A stretch of 64,000 nucleotides of DNA. Source: Pseudarthrobacter oxydans (GTDB lineage: Bacteria; Actinomycetota; Actinomycetes; Actinomycetales; Micrococcaceae). The notes below the pieces were generated by a model. It was not told where the DNA came from. It searched no databases and saw only the letters and a program-made list of their open reading frames with translations. The position numbers and the translations under genes are program-made. Positions 54,180-64,000 of this stretch are shown piece by piece. Each line of letters starts with the position of its first letter. Position 1 is the first letter of the stretch. The stretch lies in NCBI RefSeq assembly GCF_034258515.1, contig NZ_CP139438.1, forward strand, positions 3,906,001-3,970,000, given 5' to 3'.

Positions 54180-54582
54180 GGCGCCATCAGCGGCGCCATC
54201 TGGACCTTGTCGCCTCAGCGCGGGAGATTCGCTCAAGGCAATAACGGCGATCTTTCACCGACGCACGCCCGTCAGGCCGCCGCAGGAGCAGCCGTTACCA
54301 GATCACCAGGCACAGCAACCAAAGCCATACCCGCCTCCCCTGGGTAGCCACGACCCTACAACGGCCGCGGAACTGAGCCCGGTAACAACATCAGGACAGC
54401 CACCATGAGGCTGCGCAGCCAACCGCAGACCCGGTGAAAGCCGACACCCGGGACGGCTTATCCCGGGCACCGCCCGCCGCAGCCGTATCCTGCTGGTGGC
54501 GGCCGCAACCACAATCCTGGGCGCCCTCCCGCCGGGCAACACCATCTTCAGCCCGGCAGCCGCCACGGAACCGGAGCCTGCC
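54180..54582. other. Non-coding stretch before the MatC-like carrier
   Basis: These 403 bases hold no convincing gene. GGCGCC repeated across six bases at 54180-54197 could be a weak terminator for the LacI gene. No operator or riboswitch was recognised. Confidence 0.4.
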
Positions 54583-55839
54583 ATGACAGCTGTTCAGATC
54601 ATCCCACTCGCCATCCTCGTGGTGATGTTTATCGTCGCCACGAAGTGGCCGCTGAACATCGGGGTGATGGGGCTGGTGGCGTCCTTCGGCGTCGGCTACT
54701 TCATGCTTGGAATGACAGATAGGGAGATCCTGGCGGAGTTCCCCGCCAGCATCGTCCTGACCATCATTGGGGTCACCTACTTCTTCAGCATGGCCCAGCG
54801 GAACGGCACGATCGACATCATTGTCCAGACGTGCGTGCGCCTCGTGAGGGGAAGGACCCTGCTGCTTCCCTGGGTGTTCTTTCTCATGGCCGCTGCACTG
54901 ACGGCACTGGGAACCTTTTCCCCCGCCGCCGTCGCCCTGCTGGCCCCGGCCGCCATCGGCTTTGCCTACGAATCCCGCATCCATCCCGTGCTGATGGGCG
55001 CCTTCATCATCAATGGCGCCCATGCGGGGGGCTTTTCCCCGTTGTCCGTGGCCGGCGTCCTGGTGCACGGGATTGCAGCGGAAAACGGCTTTCCCATTTC
55101 CCAAGGCTCGCTTTTCGCCGCGAGCTTTGCCGTCAACCTCATCCTGTCAGTCCTGACCATCGTGCTGTTCGCCCTTACAGGCAGGCTTCGCGACAGTAAG
55201 GGTGGCCAGCACGCGGATGTTGATACGTCACCTTCCGGGCGCCCGCATGGCCAGCAGATCGTCACTCTGGCCTTGATTGTGGTGATGCTGGTGTGCACGC
55301 TGGGCTTCCGCATGCCCATCGGTTTTGTTGCCCTTTCCGCCGGCCTCCTCCTGGCACTGATCAACATCAAGGAACACCAGACCTTCATCGGCGGCATCTC
55401 GTGGTCCACTGTCCTGCTGGTGGCGGGCATGATCACCTATGTCTCCCTGCTCCAGCACGTGGGAGTGATTGATACCCTCGCCGGGCATGCCCTGGCATTG
55501 GGCGCGCCGCTGGTCATTGCCCTCGTCCTTTGTTATGTCATCGGCGTTGGCTCGGCCTTTGCCTCCTCAACAGCTTTGCTGACTGCCTTCATCCCGTTGG
55601 CGGGCCCGCTGCTGGCCACCAGTTCCCTGAGCGCCTCCGGTACGGTCGCCGCCCTGGCCATCGCCGCCACAGTGGTTGATGTGTCCCCCTTCTCCACGGA
55701 CGGTGCGCTGATCGTTGCCAACGCACGGGAGGATGACCGGCAGCGCGTATACCGCCAACTGATGGCCTACGCCGGCGCGGTGGTGCTGGCCGGCCCGCTG
55801 CTGGCCTGGGCCTTGCTGGTACCGATGGGCATCGTGTGA
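54583..55839 (+). CDS. MatC-like dicarboxylate carrier (ion transporter superfamily)
   Basis: The 418-residue protein has about 12 hydrophobic segments in two halves, starting MTAVQIIPLAILVVMFIVAT, WPLNIGVMGLVASFGVGY, the MatC N-terminal domain first seen in malonate carriers. GAHAGGFSPLSVAGVLVHG and VDVSPFSTDGALIV are the paired re-entrant loop motifs. ATG 54583 is preceded by CCGGAG. A monocistronic gene with its own terminator. Confidence 0.85.
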   Translation: MTAVQIIPLAILVVMFIVATKWPLNIGVMGLVASFGVGYFMLGMTDREILAEFPASIVLTIIGVTYFFSMAQRNGTIDIIVQTCVRLVRGRTLLLPWVFFLMAAALTALGTFSPAAVALLAPAAIGFAYESRIHPVLMGAFIINGAHAGGFSPLSVAGVLVHGIAAENGFPISQGSLFAASFAVNLILSVLTIVLFALTGRLRDSKGGQHADVDTSPSGRPHGQQIVTLALIVVMLVCTLGFRMPIGFVALSAGLLLALINIKEHQTFIGGISWSTVLLVAGMITYVSLLQHVGVIDTLAGHALALGAPLVIALVLCYVIGVGSAFASSTALLTAFIPLAGPLLATSSLSASGTVAALAIAATVVDVSPFSTDGALIVANAREDDRQRVYRQLMAYAGAVVLAGPLLAWALLVPMGIV

Positions 55840-55869
55840 GCGGTCCGGGCGCCTCGCAGAATGGCGGAA

Positions 55870-55900
55870 CCCCCGCGCGAGTCTAGCTCCAGCGCGGGGG
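55870..55900 (+). terminator. Terminator after the MatC-like gene
   Basis: CCCCCGCGC and GCGCGGGGG form a perfect nine-pair stem around a 13-base loop that itself holds GAG/CTC. It lies 30 bases after the carrier stop and is followed by CTCCCTT. Confidence 0.75.
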
Positions 55901-56053
55901 CTCCCTTGCTTCCGTGTTGGGGAACGTGGAAACAGACAGCAATCTATCCGGTGATAGCTTCCGCCAAAGTCCAATTCGGCAGATCACCGCGAATATTGAT
56001 CGAACCTTGAGCAGAACCTGAGAGTGCCCTTGGATCGAACTGCCTCTGATGCC

Positions 56054-56524
56054 CTACGTCCAGTCCGACGAGAAATCCAGCGGCGGCCACCACCGCGTCC
56101 GCGTGTGGACAGCGAACCTGCGTCCGGTGACCTCGGTGGGGTTGATCCGAACCAGGTGCTCCTTGAGGCCTGGTTCCCAAGGTTCACGGTCCGGGTCCGC
56201 AAGCTCCAGGGGCAAGACGCCGTCTTCCACGGGCTCGGGAATGCCTTTGACCACCACGCTCCACACCTCGGTGCTGTACGCGTTCAGCCCGTCCGTCTCC
56301 AGCGCCACAGCGGCCCCTGCGAGCAAGGAACGCAACTTGGTGCCAGGGGCAGTCCGAAAATAGAGTGCCTCCTCTGCCGCCACGATGTTCACCGGAAAAA
56401 TCTCGGGGGCGGTCCCGTTGATGACCGCCAGCCTGCCGATGTACGAGGAGCGCAGGTACTTCCAGCACTCCGCTTCAGTGAGGACCTCGGTGTTCGATCC
56501 CGGCTGTGTCATGCCCATGGCCAT
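56054..56524 (-). CDS. Pyridoxamine 5'-phosphate oxidase-like FMN-binding protein
   Basis: The 156-residue protein has LRSSYIGRLAVINGTAPEIF, PVNIVAAEEALYFRTAPGTK and LRSLLAGAAVALETDG, matching the small split-barrel flavoproteins of actinobacteria that act on F420 or FMN cofactors. Enzyme activity is not predictable. ATG 56524 is four bases after the stop of the SRPBCC gene, so the two are coupled. Confidence 0.82.
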   Translation of the reverse strand: MAMGMTQPGSNTEVLTEAECWKYLRSSYIGRLAVINGTAPEIFPVNIVAAEEALYFRTAPGTKLRSLLAGAAVALETDGLNAYSTEVWSVVVKGIPEPVEDGVLPLELADPDREPWEPGLKEHLVRINPTEVTGRRFAVHTRTRWWPPLDFSSDWT

Positions 56525-56528
56525 GATC

Positions 56529-56978
56529 CTAGACTTGCCCGGCAGGCTGGCGCAGCTCCAGGTATTCCTTCAGCGCCATCCAGGTGGCCTGTTCCCGGCG
56601 GTTGCCCACGGCCCTCACCAGGGGTCCGAGAAGCCGCAGCGGGCCGTGCGGCTCCAGCCTCCAGACCCAGCGGAGCCTGCAGTGGTTTCCTTGCGGGGCG
56701 AAAGTCAGTCCGCCGGTGATGTCCAGGCCGGCAGTCCGGCTGTGCGATTTCAGCGAACGGGGACGGTTGAACCCCGTGCATTCGATGGTCACGCGGGAGC
56801 GGCGCCGCCCCTTCATGACGGCGGCGTACCGGGTCCCGAGCCCAACGGGCCCGGGCGTGAGCTTCTCCACCTGCATCATGCGTGGGTTGTAGAGGGGCTC
56901 GTTGGTTTCGTCCGCCACGAAATCGAAGACTGCCTCGATCGGGGCGGCGATCACTATTTCTCCGATGATCGGCTTCAT
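56529..56978 (-). CDS. SRPBCC (START-like) family protein
   Basis: The 149-residue protein begins MKPIIGEIVIAAPIEAVFDF, VADETNEPLYNPRMMQ, the polyketide cyclase/dehydrase fold that binds hydrophobic ligands. ATG 56978 is spaced six bases from TTGGAGGGAACG; an extension to 57017 lacks a site. Function unknown. Confidence 0.78.
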   Translation of the reverse strand: MKPIIGEIVIAAPIEAVFDFVADETNEPLYNPRMMQVEKLTPGPVGLGTRYAAVMKGRRRSRVTIECTGFNRPRSLKSHSRTAGLDITGGLTFAPQGNHCRLRWVWRLEPHGPLRLLGPLVRAVGNRREQATWMALKEYLELRQPAGQV

Positions 56979-57073
56979 CGTTCCCTCCAACGCCGCCGTC
57001 CGCAGGACCCGCGGCACGGGCCCTGCGAACAGCTTTGACTCAACCTGGCAGGAGCGGAAGTGCCGAAGGTCCC

Positions 57074-59467
57074 TCAGCCCTGGGGGGCCAGCTGCCTGCT
57101 TTCAGCAAGCCTGATCCAGGTGTCCACCACGGTGTCCGGGTTGAGGGAGACGGACTCGATGCCCTGGTCAACCAGCCACTCCGCCAGGTCGGGGTGGTCG
57201 CTGGGGCCCTGGCCACAGATACCGACGTACTTGCCGCGCTCCCTGCAGGCCCGAATTGCCATTGCCAACAGCTTCTTCACGGCAGGATCGCGCTCATCGA
57301 AGCCCCCGGCCACCACCGCCGAATCCCGGTCAAGGCCCAGGGTCAGCTGGGTCATGTCGTTGGAGCCGATGGAGAAACCGTCGAAGTAGTCCAGGAACTC
57401 GTCCGCCAGCAGCGCGTTGGACGGCAGTTCGCACATCATGATGACCTCGAGGCCATTTTCGCCGCGCCGCAGCCCGTTCTCCGCGAGGAGGTCGATAACG
57501 CCGCGGGCCTCGTCCAGGGTCCGCACGAAGGGGATCATGAGCTTGACGTTGGTCAGGCCCATCTCGTTGCGGACGAAGGACAGCGCCTCGCACTCGAGGT
57601 CGAAGCAGTCCCGGAACGAGGGATCGAGGTAGCGTGAGGCGCCGCGGAAACCGAGCATCGGGTTTTCTTCGTGCGGTTCGTAGGCGGGCCCGCCGATGAG
57701 GTTGGCATACTCGTTGGACTTGAAATCGGACATGCGCACGATGACCGGCTCAGGCGCGAAGGCGGCGGCGATGGTGGCCACACCCTCGGCCAGGCGCTTG
57801 ATGTAGTAGTCGCGCGGGCTGTCATAGGCGGCGATCCGTTCCCGGATTTCATCAGCCACGTCCGGCGCCTGGTCCTCAAGGTTCAGCAAGGCTTTGGGGT
57901 GGATGCCGATCTGGCGGTTGATGATGAACTCGAGGCGGGCAAGGCCCACGCCGTGGTTGGGCAGCTGGGCAAAGGTAAACGCCTGTTCCGGCGTTCCCAC
58001 GTTCATCATCACTTTCACCGGCGCCTCGGGCAGTTGGGTGATCCCGGTTTCCTCGACCGTGAAGTCCAGCAGCCCCTTGTAGATGACCCCGGTCTCGCCG
58101 TCGGCGCAGGAAACAGTGACCTCGACGCCGTCGGACAGCGCATCAGTTGCGTGGCCGGTTCCCACAACCGCGGGGATCCCCAGCTCGCGGGCGATGATGG
58201 CGGCATGGCAGGTCCGCCCGCCGCGGTTTGTGACGATGGCGGAGGCGCGCTTCATGATCGGTTCCCAGTCGGGATCGGTCATGTCCGCGACGAGGACGTC
58301 GCCCGTCTGGAATGCCGCCATCTGGTCGAGTGCGGTGAGGATGCGGACGCTGCCGGCGCCGATGCGCTGGCCAATGGCACGGCCTTCCGCCAGGACCGGG
58401 CCGGTTTCGTTGAGGCGGAAGCGGGTCTGGCTGCCGGGGGCACGGCGGGACTGCACGGTTTCCGGGCGTGCCTGCAGGATGTACAGGCCGCCGTCAATGC
58501 CGTCCTTGCCCCACTCAATGTCCATGGGCCGGCCGTAGTGCTTCTCGATGGCGACGGCGTGCCGGGCGAGCTGCTCGACGTCGTCGTCGCTGAGGCTGAA
58601 GCGCGAGCGCAGGGAAGCCTCCACCGGCACGAAGTCGATGGTGCGGCCCACTTCCTGGCTGTTCGTGTACGTCATCTGGAGGGCTTTCTCGCCCAGGCCG
58701 CGCTTAAGGATGGCGGGGCGGCCGGCCGCCAGGGCCGGCTTGTACACGTAGAACTCGTCCGGGTTCACGGCACCCTGGACGACGGCTTCGCCCAGGCCGT
58801 AGGAGGAGGTGACAAAAACGGCGTCCTGGAAGCCTGATTCGGTGTCCATGGTGAACATGACACCGGAGGACCCGACGTCGGAGCGCACCATCCGCTGGAC
58901 GCCGGCCGAAAGTGCCACGTCGGCGTGCTCGAACTTGTGGTGGACGCGGTAGGCGATGGCCCGGTCGTTGTACAGGGACGCGAAGACGTCCTTGATGGCC
59001 TGCAGGATGTTCTCGATGCCGCGGACGTTCAGGAAGGTTTCCTGCTGCCCGGCGAAGGAGGCGTCGGGCAGATCTTCGGCGGTCGCACTGGACCGCACCG
59101 CCCAGGAGAGGTCCGCGGAGCCGCCGTGCTTCTCGACCAGCTGCTGGTAGGAGTTCCGGATCTGTTCTTCGAAGTCCGGGAGGAAAGGCGTCCCGCGCAC
59201 CAGGGACCGGATCTCCTGGCCTGCTGCGGCCAAGGCCGTCACATCATCAGTATCCAGGCCCACCAGCCGGTCGGCGATCTTCTGGTCCAGGCCGGAGTCT
59301 GCCAGGAAGCGGCGGTAGGCGTCAGCGGTGGTGGCGAAACCGTCCGGCACCTGTACGCCGGCGGAGGTCAGGTTCTGCACCATTTCGCCGAGGGAGGCAT
59401 TCTTGCCGCCCACCCGGTCCAGGTCCTTGAGCCCGAGTTCGGAGAACCACAGGATGTCTGTTGTCAT
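57074..59467 (-). CDS. ppsA: Phosphoenolpyruvate synthase
   Basis: The 797-residue enzyme makes PEP from pyruvate and ATP with phosphohistidine transfer. All three domains are visible: ATP-grasp ([40 protein letters not shown]), swivelling His domain ([20 protein letters not shown]) and the PEP/pyruvate barrel ([33 protein letters not shown]). ATG 59467 follows AAAGGAG. Adjacent to its regulator ppsR; provides gluconeogenesis for growth on acids. Confidence 0.94.
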   Translation of the reverse strand: MTTDILWFSELGLKDLDRVGGKNASLGEMVQNLTSAGVQVPDGFATTADAYRRFLADSGLDQKIADRLVGLDTDDVTALAAAGQEIRSLVRGTPFLPDFEEQIRNSYQQLVEKHGGSADLSWAVRSSATAEDLPDASFAGQQETFLNVRGIENILQAIKDVFASLYNDRAIAYRVHHKFEHADVALSAGVQRMVRSDVGSSGVMFTMDTESGFQDAVFVTSSYGLGEAVVQGAVNPDEFYVYKPALAAGRPAILKRGLGEKALQMTYTNSQEVGRTIDFVPVEASLRSRFSLSDDDVEQLARHAVAIEKHYGRPMDIEWGKDGIDGGLYILQARPETVQSRRAPGSQTRFRLNETGPVLAEGRAIGQRIGAGSVRILTALDQMAAFQTGDVLVADMTDPDWEPIMKRASAIVTNRGGRTCHAAIIARELGIPAVVGTGHATDALSDGVEVTVSCADGETGVIYKGLLDFTVEETGITQLPEAPVKVMMNVGTPEQAFTFAQLPNHGVGLARLEFIINRQIGIHPKALLNLEDQAPDVADEIRERIAAYDSPRDYYIKRLAEGVATIAAAFAPEPVIVRMSDFKSNEYANLIGGPAYEPHEENPMLGFRGASRYLDPSFRDCFDLECEALSFVRNEMGLTNVKLMIPFVRTLDEARGVIDLLAENGLRRGENGLEVIMMCELPSNALLADEFLDYFDGFSIGSNDMTQLTLGLDRDSAVVAGGFDERDPAVKKLLAMAIRACRERGKYVGICGQGPSDHPDLAEWLVDQGIESVSLNPDTVVDTWIRLAESRQLAPQG

Positions 59468-59492
59468 AGTTGCTGCTCCTTTGCAGAGGGTC

Positions 59493-59537
59493 GCGCACCT
59501 ACCCGCATCCGCGCACGGCGGACGCGCGTAGGTGCGC
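59493..59537 (-). other. Inverted repeat in the ppsA leader
   Basis: GCGCACCTAC and GTAGGTGCGC pair exactly around 25 bases that have further GC-rich pairing. It sits directly before the ppsA ribosome site and after ppsR, with no T-run. A leader structure or a processing site is possible. Confidence 0.4.
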
Positions 59538-59616
59538 ACAGTTCCTGTCCACAGTGTCAGGTCTCCAAAAGTCCTGCCACATGACGTGCGCCACACTGGA
59601 CTTGTGAAACTTTTCC

Positions 59617-60435
59617 CTAATGCTTGAGGTTCATCTTCTGGAGGATGGTCGCCGCCATTTCCTCAATGGACACGCTGGCCGAATTCAGGTACGGAATCCC
59701 GTAGGACTCGTACAGGCGCTCCGCGCTGCGCAGCTCGAACCCGCACTGGCGCAGGGAAGCGTAGGGGGAGCCGCGCCGCCGTTCGGTGCGGACCTGGCTG
59801 AGCCGCAGCGGATTCGTGGTCAGGCCGAAACACTTCGAAACAAAGGGCCTCAGCGGTTTCGGCAGTCCTTCCCGCTCAAAGTCCTCGTCCACCAGGGGAA
59901 AGTTGGCGGCGAAGATCCCGTGCTGCAGGGCCAGGTACATGGTGGTGGGGGTCTTGCCGCACCGGGAGGGGGCCACCAGGATGACCTGTGCCTTCTCCAA
60001 TGCGCGCAGGCTCTGGCCGTCGTCGTGCTCCATGGCGTACTCCACCGCGGCCATCCTTGACTGGTATCGGGCAGCGTTCCCCAGCCCGTGCGCCCTGCCC
60101 GGTTCCCCGCTGGCCGGCGTGCCGAGCCCCTGTTCCAGGACTCCAATATGGGTCCCGATGAGGTCCACGACGATGCCCTGGCAGGTGCCAAGGATCTGCC
60201 GTATTTCGCCGTTGACCGCCGTGGAAAAGACAATGGGCTGCAGGCCCTTGGCAGCGAGGCCGTCGATGGTCTCGACGACGGAACGCGCCTGCCCCGCGTT
60301 GGTGATGAACGGGATTGTTACGCGGTCGAAATTGTTCACGGGAAACTGCGTCAGCAGGGTATTGCCGAGCGTTTCCGCAGTGATGCCGGTGCTGTCCGAG
60401 AGGAAGTAGACGGGACGGAGATCGCCGCTGCTCAT
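59617..60435 (-). CDS. ppsR: PEP synthase regulatory protein (bifunctional kinase/pyrophosphorylase)
   Basis: The 272-residue protein has [20 protein letters not shown] at the N-terminus and the P-loop [15 protein letters not shown], the DUF299/PpsR hallmarks. It switches PEP synthase off by ADP-dependent phosphorylation of a Thr near the active His and on by phosphate-dependent removal; the ppsA product has Thr in GGRTCH where this occurs. Transcribed directly before ppsA. Confidence 0.92.
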   Translation of the reverse strand: MSSGDLRPVYFLSDSTGITAETLGNTLLTQFPVNNFDRVTIPFITNAGQARSVVETIDGLAAKGLQPIVFSTAVNGEIRQILGTCQGIVVDLIGTHIGVLEQGLGTPASGEPGRAHGLGNAARYQSRMAAVEYAMEHDDGQSLRALEKAQVILVAPSRCGKTPTTMYLALQHGIFAANFPLVDEDFEREGLPKPLRPFVSKCFGLTTNPLRLSQVRTERRRGSPYASLRQCGFELRSAERLYESYGIPYLNSASVSIEEMAATILQKMNLKH

Positions 60436-60595
60436 GGTGCTTTTCGGACTTCCACGGCGGCGGGAAGTATGAGCCGCGGGTCATGGCGGTAGAACGTCAT
60501 GGGATGCCTTTCGTTCAGCGACGGCGGGGAACGGGTCCGGGCGGTGATGACATCGAGTTTACGGCGGCGGTGGCCCCCCTCGGCTCCGCGGGCGG

Positions 60596-61255
60596 TTACG
60601 TGCCCTGCCCCGGCGGGCGGATGATCCGGCGCCGGGTGGCAGCCGCGATGGCCGCCGTCCGGTTGTCCACGCCGAGTTTCCCGTAGATGTGGACCAGGTG
60701 CGTCTTGACCGTCGCCTCCGAAATGAACACCTGTTTGGCAATGGCGCGGTTGGAAAGCCCGGTGGCCAACAGCTCCAGCAGCTGGACTTCTCGCGGGGTG
60801 AGGGAGGTGGCCGGGTTGGTGATCCGCTTCATGAGCAGGGCCGCCGCCCGCGGTGCAAGGACGGTTTCCCCCGCTGCGGCCGCGAACACGGCCTGCCGGA
60901 TCTGTTCCGGCGGCGCGTCCTTGAGCATGTAACCGCTGGCCCCTGCCTCCACGGCGGCCAGGATGTCCGCGTCCGTGTCGTAGGTGGTGAGGATCAGGAC
61001 GGGCGGCGGCACCGCCAGCCTCCGGATTTCGGCGGTGGCCGCTACCCCGTCCATGCCGGCCCCCATCTGCAGGTCCATGAGGACAAGGTCCACTCCTTCG
61101 CCCAGGACCGTGAGCCGCGCCAGTTCCTTCAGCGCAGCCGTGCCGTCGGCCGCTTCCGCAGCGACGGAGATGCCCTCAAACTCTGTGAGCATGGCCCTCA
61201 GGCCGGCCCGGACCACCGGATGGTCATCGACCAGCAGGACCCGCACGCTACTCAT
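60596..61255 (-). CDS. NarL/FixJ-family response regulator
   Basis: The 219-residue protein has receiver domain VRVLLVDDHPVVRAGLRAML, phosphoacceptor Asp in VDLVLMDLQMG and Lys in GYMLKDAPPEQ, then a LuxR-type helix-turn-helix (LTPREVQLLELLATGLSNRA, IAKQVFISEATVKTHLVHIY). ATG 61255 overlaps the kinase stop by eight bases. Most likely target is the exporter genes at 62776, which lie divergent. Confidence 0.9.
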   Translation of the reverse strand: MSSVRVLLVDDHPVVRAGLRAMLTEFEGISVAAEAADGTAALKELARLTVLGEGVDLVLMDLQMGAGMDGVAATAEIRRLAVPPPVLILTTYDTDADILAAVEAGASGYMLKDAPPEQIRQAVFAAAAGETVLAPRAAALLMKRITNPATSLTPREVQLLELLATGLSNRAIAKQVFISEATVKTHLVHIYGKLGVDNRTAAIAAATRRRIIRPPGQGT

Positions 61256-62592
61256 CGGCGCCTCCCAGGGAGGTGTCATCGAGCGGCAGCCGGATGGCCA
61301 CCACCGCCCCTTCCCCCGGCACCGCCTCCAGTTCCAGCGACCCGTGGAGTGAATTAACCCGTTGCTGCAGCGAGCGCAGGCCGAAGCCGCTGCCGTCCGC
61401 ACCGCCGTCGTGCGCTGCACGGACAGCAAGGGACGGGTCAAAGCCGATGCCGTCGTCGTAAATGTCCATGGTCACCTCAGTGCCCAGGAAGGTGAGGGTG
61501 ACGACGGCGGTGCTGGCGCGGGCGTGGTCGCGGACGTTGGCGAGGCTGGCCTGTGCGGCACGGAGCAGGGTGACCCGGTACGGCTGCGGCAGTTCGACGG
61601 GGTCGCCGTCCACTTCCAGCCGGCAGCGGAGAGGCATCCCGCGGGCGGCGGCACCCGATTCAGTGTTCTCGCACAGCCGGCGCAGGGCCTCCACCAGTGT
61701 TGTTTCGTGCAGTTTGCGGCGAGGACAGGCCGCGGACAAAGCTGCGCGCTTCGGCCAGGTTGTCGGCAGCCGTCTGCTGCATGAGGGCCACCCGGGATGC
61801 GGCAGTGCCCCGGTCCCCGTCAGCCAGCGACTTCTCCGCCGCGCGGGCAAGCAGGACGATGCTGGAAAGGCCCTGCGCCAGCGTGTCATGGATCTCCCGG
61901 GCCAGCCGCTCCCGCTCCGCCAGCACCCCGGCCTCGTGCTGGGATGCTGCCAGTTCCTGCCGGGTCCGGCGCAGCTCGTCCGCGGCCCGCCGCTGGTTCT
62001 CGGCCTCACGGTAGAGGGCGACGTAGGCAAGGCCGGTGATGACGGCGAAGACGGCGCCAAACAGCGGCCCGACGACGGCTGCCACGTGCGGAACCGGCTC
62101 ACCGCTGGCGGACCACTGGGAGGCAATGACCGCCGCTGTCATCAGCGCAATGGTCAGCAGCGCGGCGGGCCGGGGCAGCAGGTGGACGTGCAGGAAAAAC
62201 AGCGGGAAAGCCAGCCAGGCGAACTCGGCGCTTCCCATCAGCAGGAGGGCCCACAGTGCCGTCACCGCGGCCAGCCACTGGATGCCGTGACGCCGGGGGT
62301 CGAAGGTGGTCCGGCCTGCGGCAAAGCGGTGTTCCAGGACAGTCCCGGTGAGGTAAACGCCGGCCAGGAGAAGGGCAACTCCGGCCCACAGAAGCGGGAA
62401 GGATCCCGCGGATCCCGGTGCAAGCAGCCGGACCACGCCCACCACCAGCAAGGTTGCGAACCCGGTGTGCAGCGCCACCCTCAGCACCCGCAGGATCGCT
62501 TCGGATGACGCCGATTCGACGGCGCTCAGCGGATCCCGCGACACACCCTCCCCGGGTGCGCTGAAAGGGGGCAGTGGCGGCGCGGCGGGCAT
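61248..62592 (-). pseudogene. Sensor histidine kinase gene (HisKA_3 type) with a frameshift
   Basis: From ATG 62592 the first frame codes for about five membrane helices, a coiled linker and the dimerisation box ERERLAREIHDTLAQGLSS with the phosphoacceptor His. At about 61716 it leaves phase after SFVRGLSSP; the next phase continues KLHETTLVEALRRL and has the ATPase domain (IYDDGIGFDPSL, GSGFGLRSLQQRV). Removing one C from the CCGCAAA run joins the two exactly. It may be a recent mutation or a sequencing error. Overlaps the response regulator start. Confidence 0.78.
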
Positions 62593-62775
62593 TTCACCAG
62601 CTTATGCCGGGCTGGCCGGCGACGCGTCAATCAAAAGGTTGACGCCCGGGTCCACCATTCCTCCTCCGCGGCTCAACTGGCTGCACGATTGCCCGGGCGC
62701 CGCCGCGCGGAACAGTGGATTGGGACCTCCTTCCACAGATCCCTCCCTGCAACTCCCTACCGAGAGAAGAACAAC

Positions 62776-63882
62776 GTGTTCCTCGCACTCCGCGACATCC
62801 GTTTCGCCAAGGGCCGGTTCGCCATGATGGGCGGCGTGGTGGCCCTGATCACCCTGCTGCTGGTCATGCTGTCCGGCCTGACTGCCGGGCTGGCCGAGCA
62901 GTCCACTTCCGCGATTGGCAAGCTGGGTGCTGCTGCCGGTTCGCCGGTGGACACGGTGGTGTTCGGCGCACCCGGTTCCAGTGTTCCCACGGCCTCCTAC
63001 ACTGACAGCTCAGTCACCGCCGCCCAGGTGGACACCTGGAAGCACCAGCCGGGTGTTGGCTCGGCCGAACCGCTGGGCATCACCCAAACCCGCGCCCAGG
63101 GTGCTGCCGCCGGCTCGGGCACGGCCAATGTGGCCGTCTTTGGTGTCGCTCCCGGAAGCGGGCTGGCGCCGTCCGACGTGTCAGCCGGCACTGCGGTGGT
63201 GGGCGCTTCGGTGGCGGAGGCGCTGTCCCTCAGGCAGGGCGACGCGCTGGACATCGGCGGCGTGGAACTTTCCGTCAGCGCCGTCGTCGAGGACCAGTGG
63301 TACGCCCACACGAGTGTTGTGTGGACGGCGCTTCCAGCGTGGACCGCGCTGGCACACGTGTCCGACGGCGGGCAGCTGGCCACCGTCGTCGCCGTCACCC
63401 ATGCGGACGGTGCCGCCCCCGATGAAGCCGCAGCCAACGCCGCGGCCAACACAGTGAGCGCCTCACGGACCGGCTCGTTTCAGGCGCTGGGCTCGTTCAA
63501 GAGCGAGAACGGCTCCCTGACCCTGATGCAGGCTTTCCTGTACGGCATCTCGTCCCTGGTGATCGTGGCGTTCCTGACGGTATGGACCATCCAGCGGACC
63601 CGGGACATTGCCGTCCTGAAGGCCATGGGCGCCCCCGGCTCCTACATCCTTCGGGACGCCATCACCCAGGCCGCACTTGTCCTGGTGGCGGGGGCGGGCG
63701 CCGGCGGGATCCTGGGTGTTGCCGCCGGGCTCCTTGCCGCCCAGGCTGCCCCGTTCCTGCTCACGGCAGCCACCACGCTGGTGCCCGTCGTCGGAATTAT
63801 TGCCCTGGGACTCGCCGGCGCGGCCCTCGCGGTGCGGCGCGTCACCACAATCGATCCCCTCCTCGCCCTCGGCGGGAACTAG
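62776..63882 (+). CDS. ABC transporter permease, FtsX/MacB type
   Basis: The 368-residue protein starts at GTG after GAGAGAAGA. It has one N-terminal helix (FAMMGGVVALITLLLVMLSG), a long extracellular domain of about 230 residues and three C-terminal helices with WTIQRTRDIAVLKAMGAPG, the FtsX signature. It is followed 12 bases later by an ATPase gene and diverges from the two-component system, a layout typical of peptide-antibiotic or lipoprotein exporters. Confidence 0.88.
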   Translation: MFLALRDIRFAKGRFAMMGGVVALITLLLVMLSGLTAGLAEQSTSAIGKLGAAAGSPVDTVVFGAPGSSVPTASYTDSSVTAAQVDTWKHQPGVGSAEPLGITQTRAQGAAAGSGTANVAVFGVAPGSGLAPSDVSAGTAVVGASVAEALSLRQGDALDIGGVELSVSAVVEDQWYAHTSVVWTALPAWTALAHVSDGGQLATVVAVTHADGAAPDEAAANAAANTVSASRTGSFQALGSFKSENGSLTLMQAFLYGISSLVIVAFLTVWTIQRTRDIAVLKAMGAPGSYILRDAITQAALVLVAGAGAGGILGVAAGLLAAQAAPFLLTAATTLVPVVGIIALGLAGAALAVRRVTTIDPLLALGGN

Positions 63883-63894
63883 AAAGGACAAACC

Positions 63895-64000
63895 ATGAAC
63901 ACCATGCAGTTTCCTGCCTCCGGGCCCGCTCCCCTGAGCCTGGCCGACGTCACCCTCGAATACCCGGACGGGGGCGGAACAACAACGGCCCTGGACCGGG
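63895..64000 (+). CDS. ABC transporter ATP-binding protein, N-terminal part (runs off the window)
   Basis: An ATG after AAAGGACAAACC opens a frame of 35 residues to the window end, including PLSLADVTLEYPDGGGTTTA, the first beta strands of an ABC ATPase before its Walker A. It pairs with the permease just upstream. Confidence 0.75.
   Translation, partial: MNTMQFPASGPAPLSLADVTLEYPDGGGTTTALDR

Noticed and set aside
1-64000. Search for CRISPR arrays, tRNA or rRNA genes, IS ends, phage genes or defence systems
   Set aside because: No regularly spaced repeats, cloverleaf-like stretches, transposase motifs (DDE, Tnp) or known defence domains were seen by reading; a computational scan would be needed to exclude short items.

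Overview
The window is about 66% GC, densely packed and rich in TTG and GTG starts with clear purine-rich ribosome binding sites. Together with nitrate reductase, sortase, TM2-domain and PpsR/PpsA genes, this points to an actinobacterium of the Micrococcaceae (Arthrobacter or Pseudarthrobacter type). That placement is by general resemblance only. No rRNA, tRNA, CRISPR array, insertion sequence or phage gene was found.

Left third (1-24936): a catabolic island. A truncated LysR gene faces a forward operon (510-12110) coding for a class III CoA-transferase, thioesterase, acyl-CoA dehydrogenase, short-chain dehydrogenase, thiolase, a tripartite tricarboxylate transporter (TTT) with two substrate-binding proteins, a MaoC hydratase and a two-subunit CoA-transferase. 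This is a full acyl-CoA beta-oxidation set plus uptake of a carboxylate. A reverse block (12193-21113) holds an MFS pump, a second TTT system, two dehydrogenases, a Baeyer-Villiger monooxygenase and an alpha/beta hydrolase. It faces a zinc alcohol dehydrogenase and a TetR gene. Two matching palindromes, one at the TTT promoter and one at the alcohol dehydrogenase promoter, tie this block into a probable TetR regulon that takes an alcohol through ketone and ester to acid. An MHS-family transporter follows.

Middle (24937-45097): a TM2/PH-domain gene pair; a frameshifted rifampin-phosphotransferase-like gene with its own TetR and a HAD dehalogenase, preceded by a perfect palindrome; a cysteine-rich ArsR-like regulator and DoxX gene divided by three TTCTAAAA boxes; an acetyltransferase; a sortase beside an ice-binding (DUF3494) surface protein; and a complete reverse narGHJI-narK operon ending in a lipoprotein gene.

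Right third (45376-64000): a LysR-controlled operon of a PrpF isomerase, a third TTT system in which TctA and TctB are one protein, and a universal stress protein; a LacI-controlled pair of a DapA-type aldolase and an Nramp relative that lacks the usual metal ligands; a MatC-like dicarboxylate carrier; small FMN-binding and SRPBCC proteins; the ppsR-ppsA pair; a two-component system whose kinase gene is frameshifted; and the start of an ABC exporter.

The common theme is acquisition and CoA-linked breakdown of unusual carboxylates, with three TTT systems and several other carboxylate or metabolite carriers in about 50 kb.
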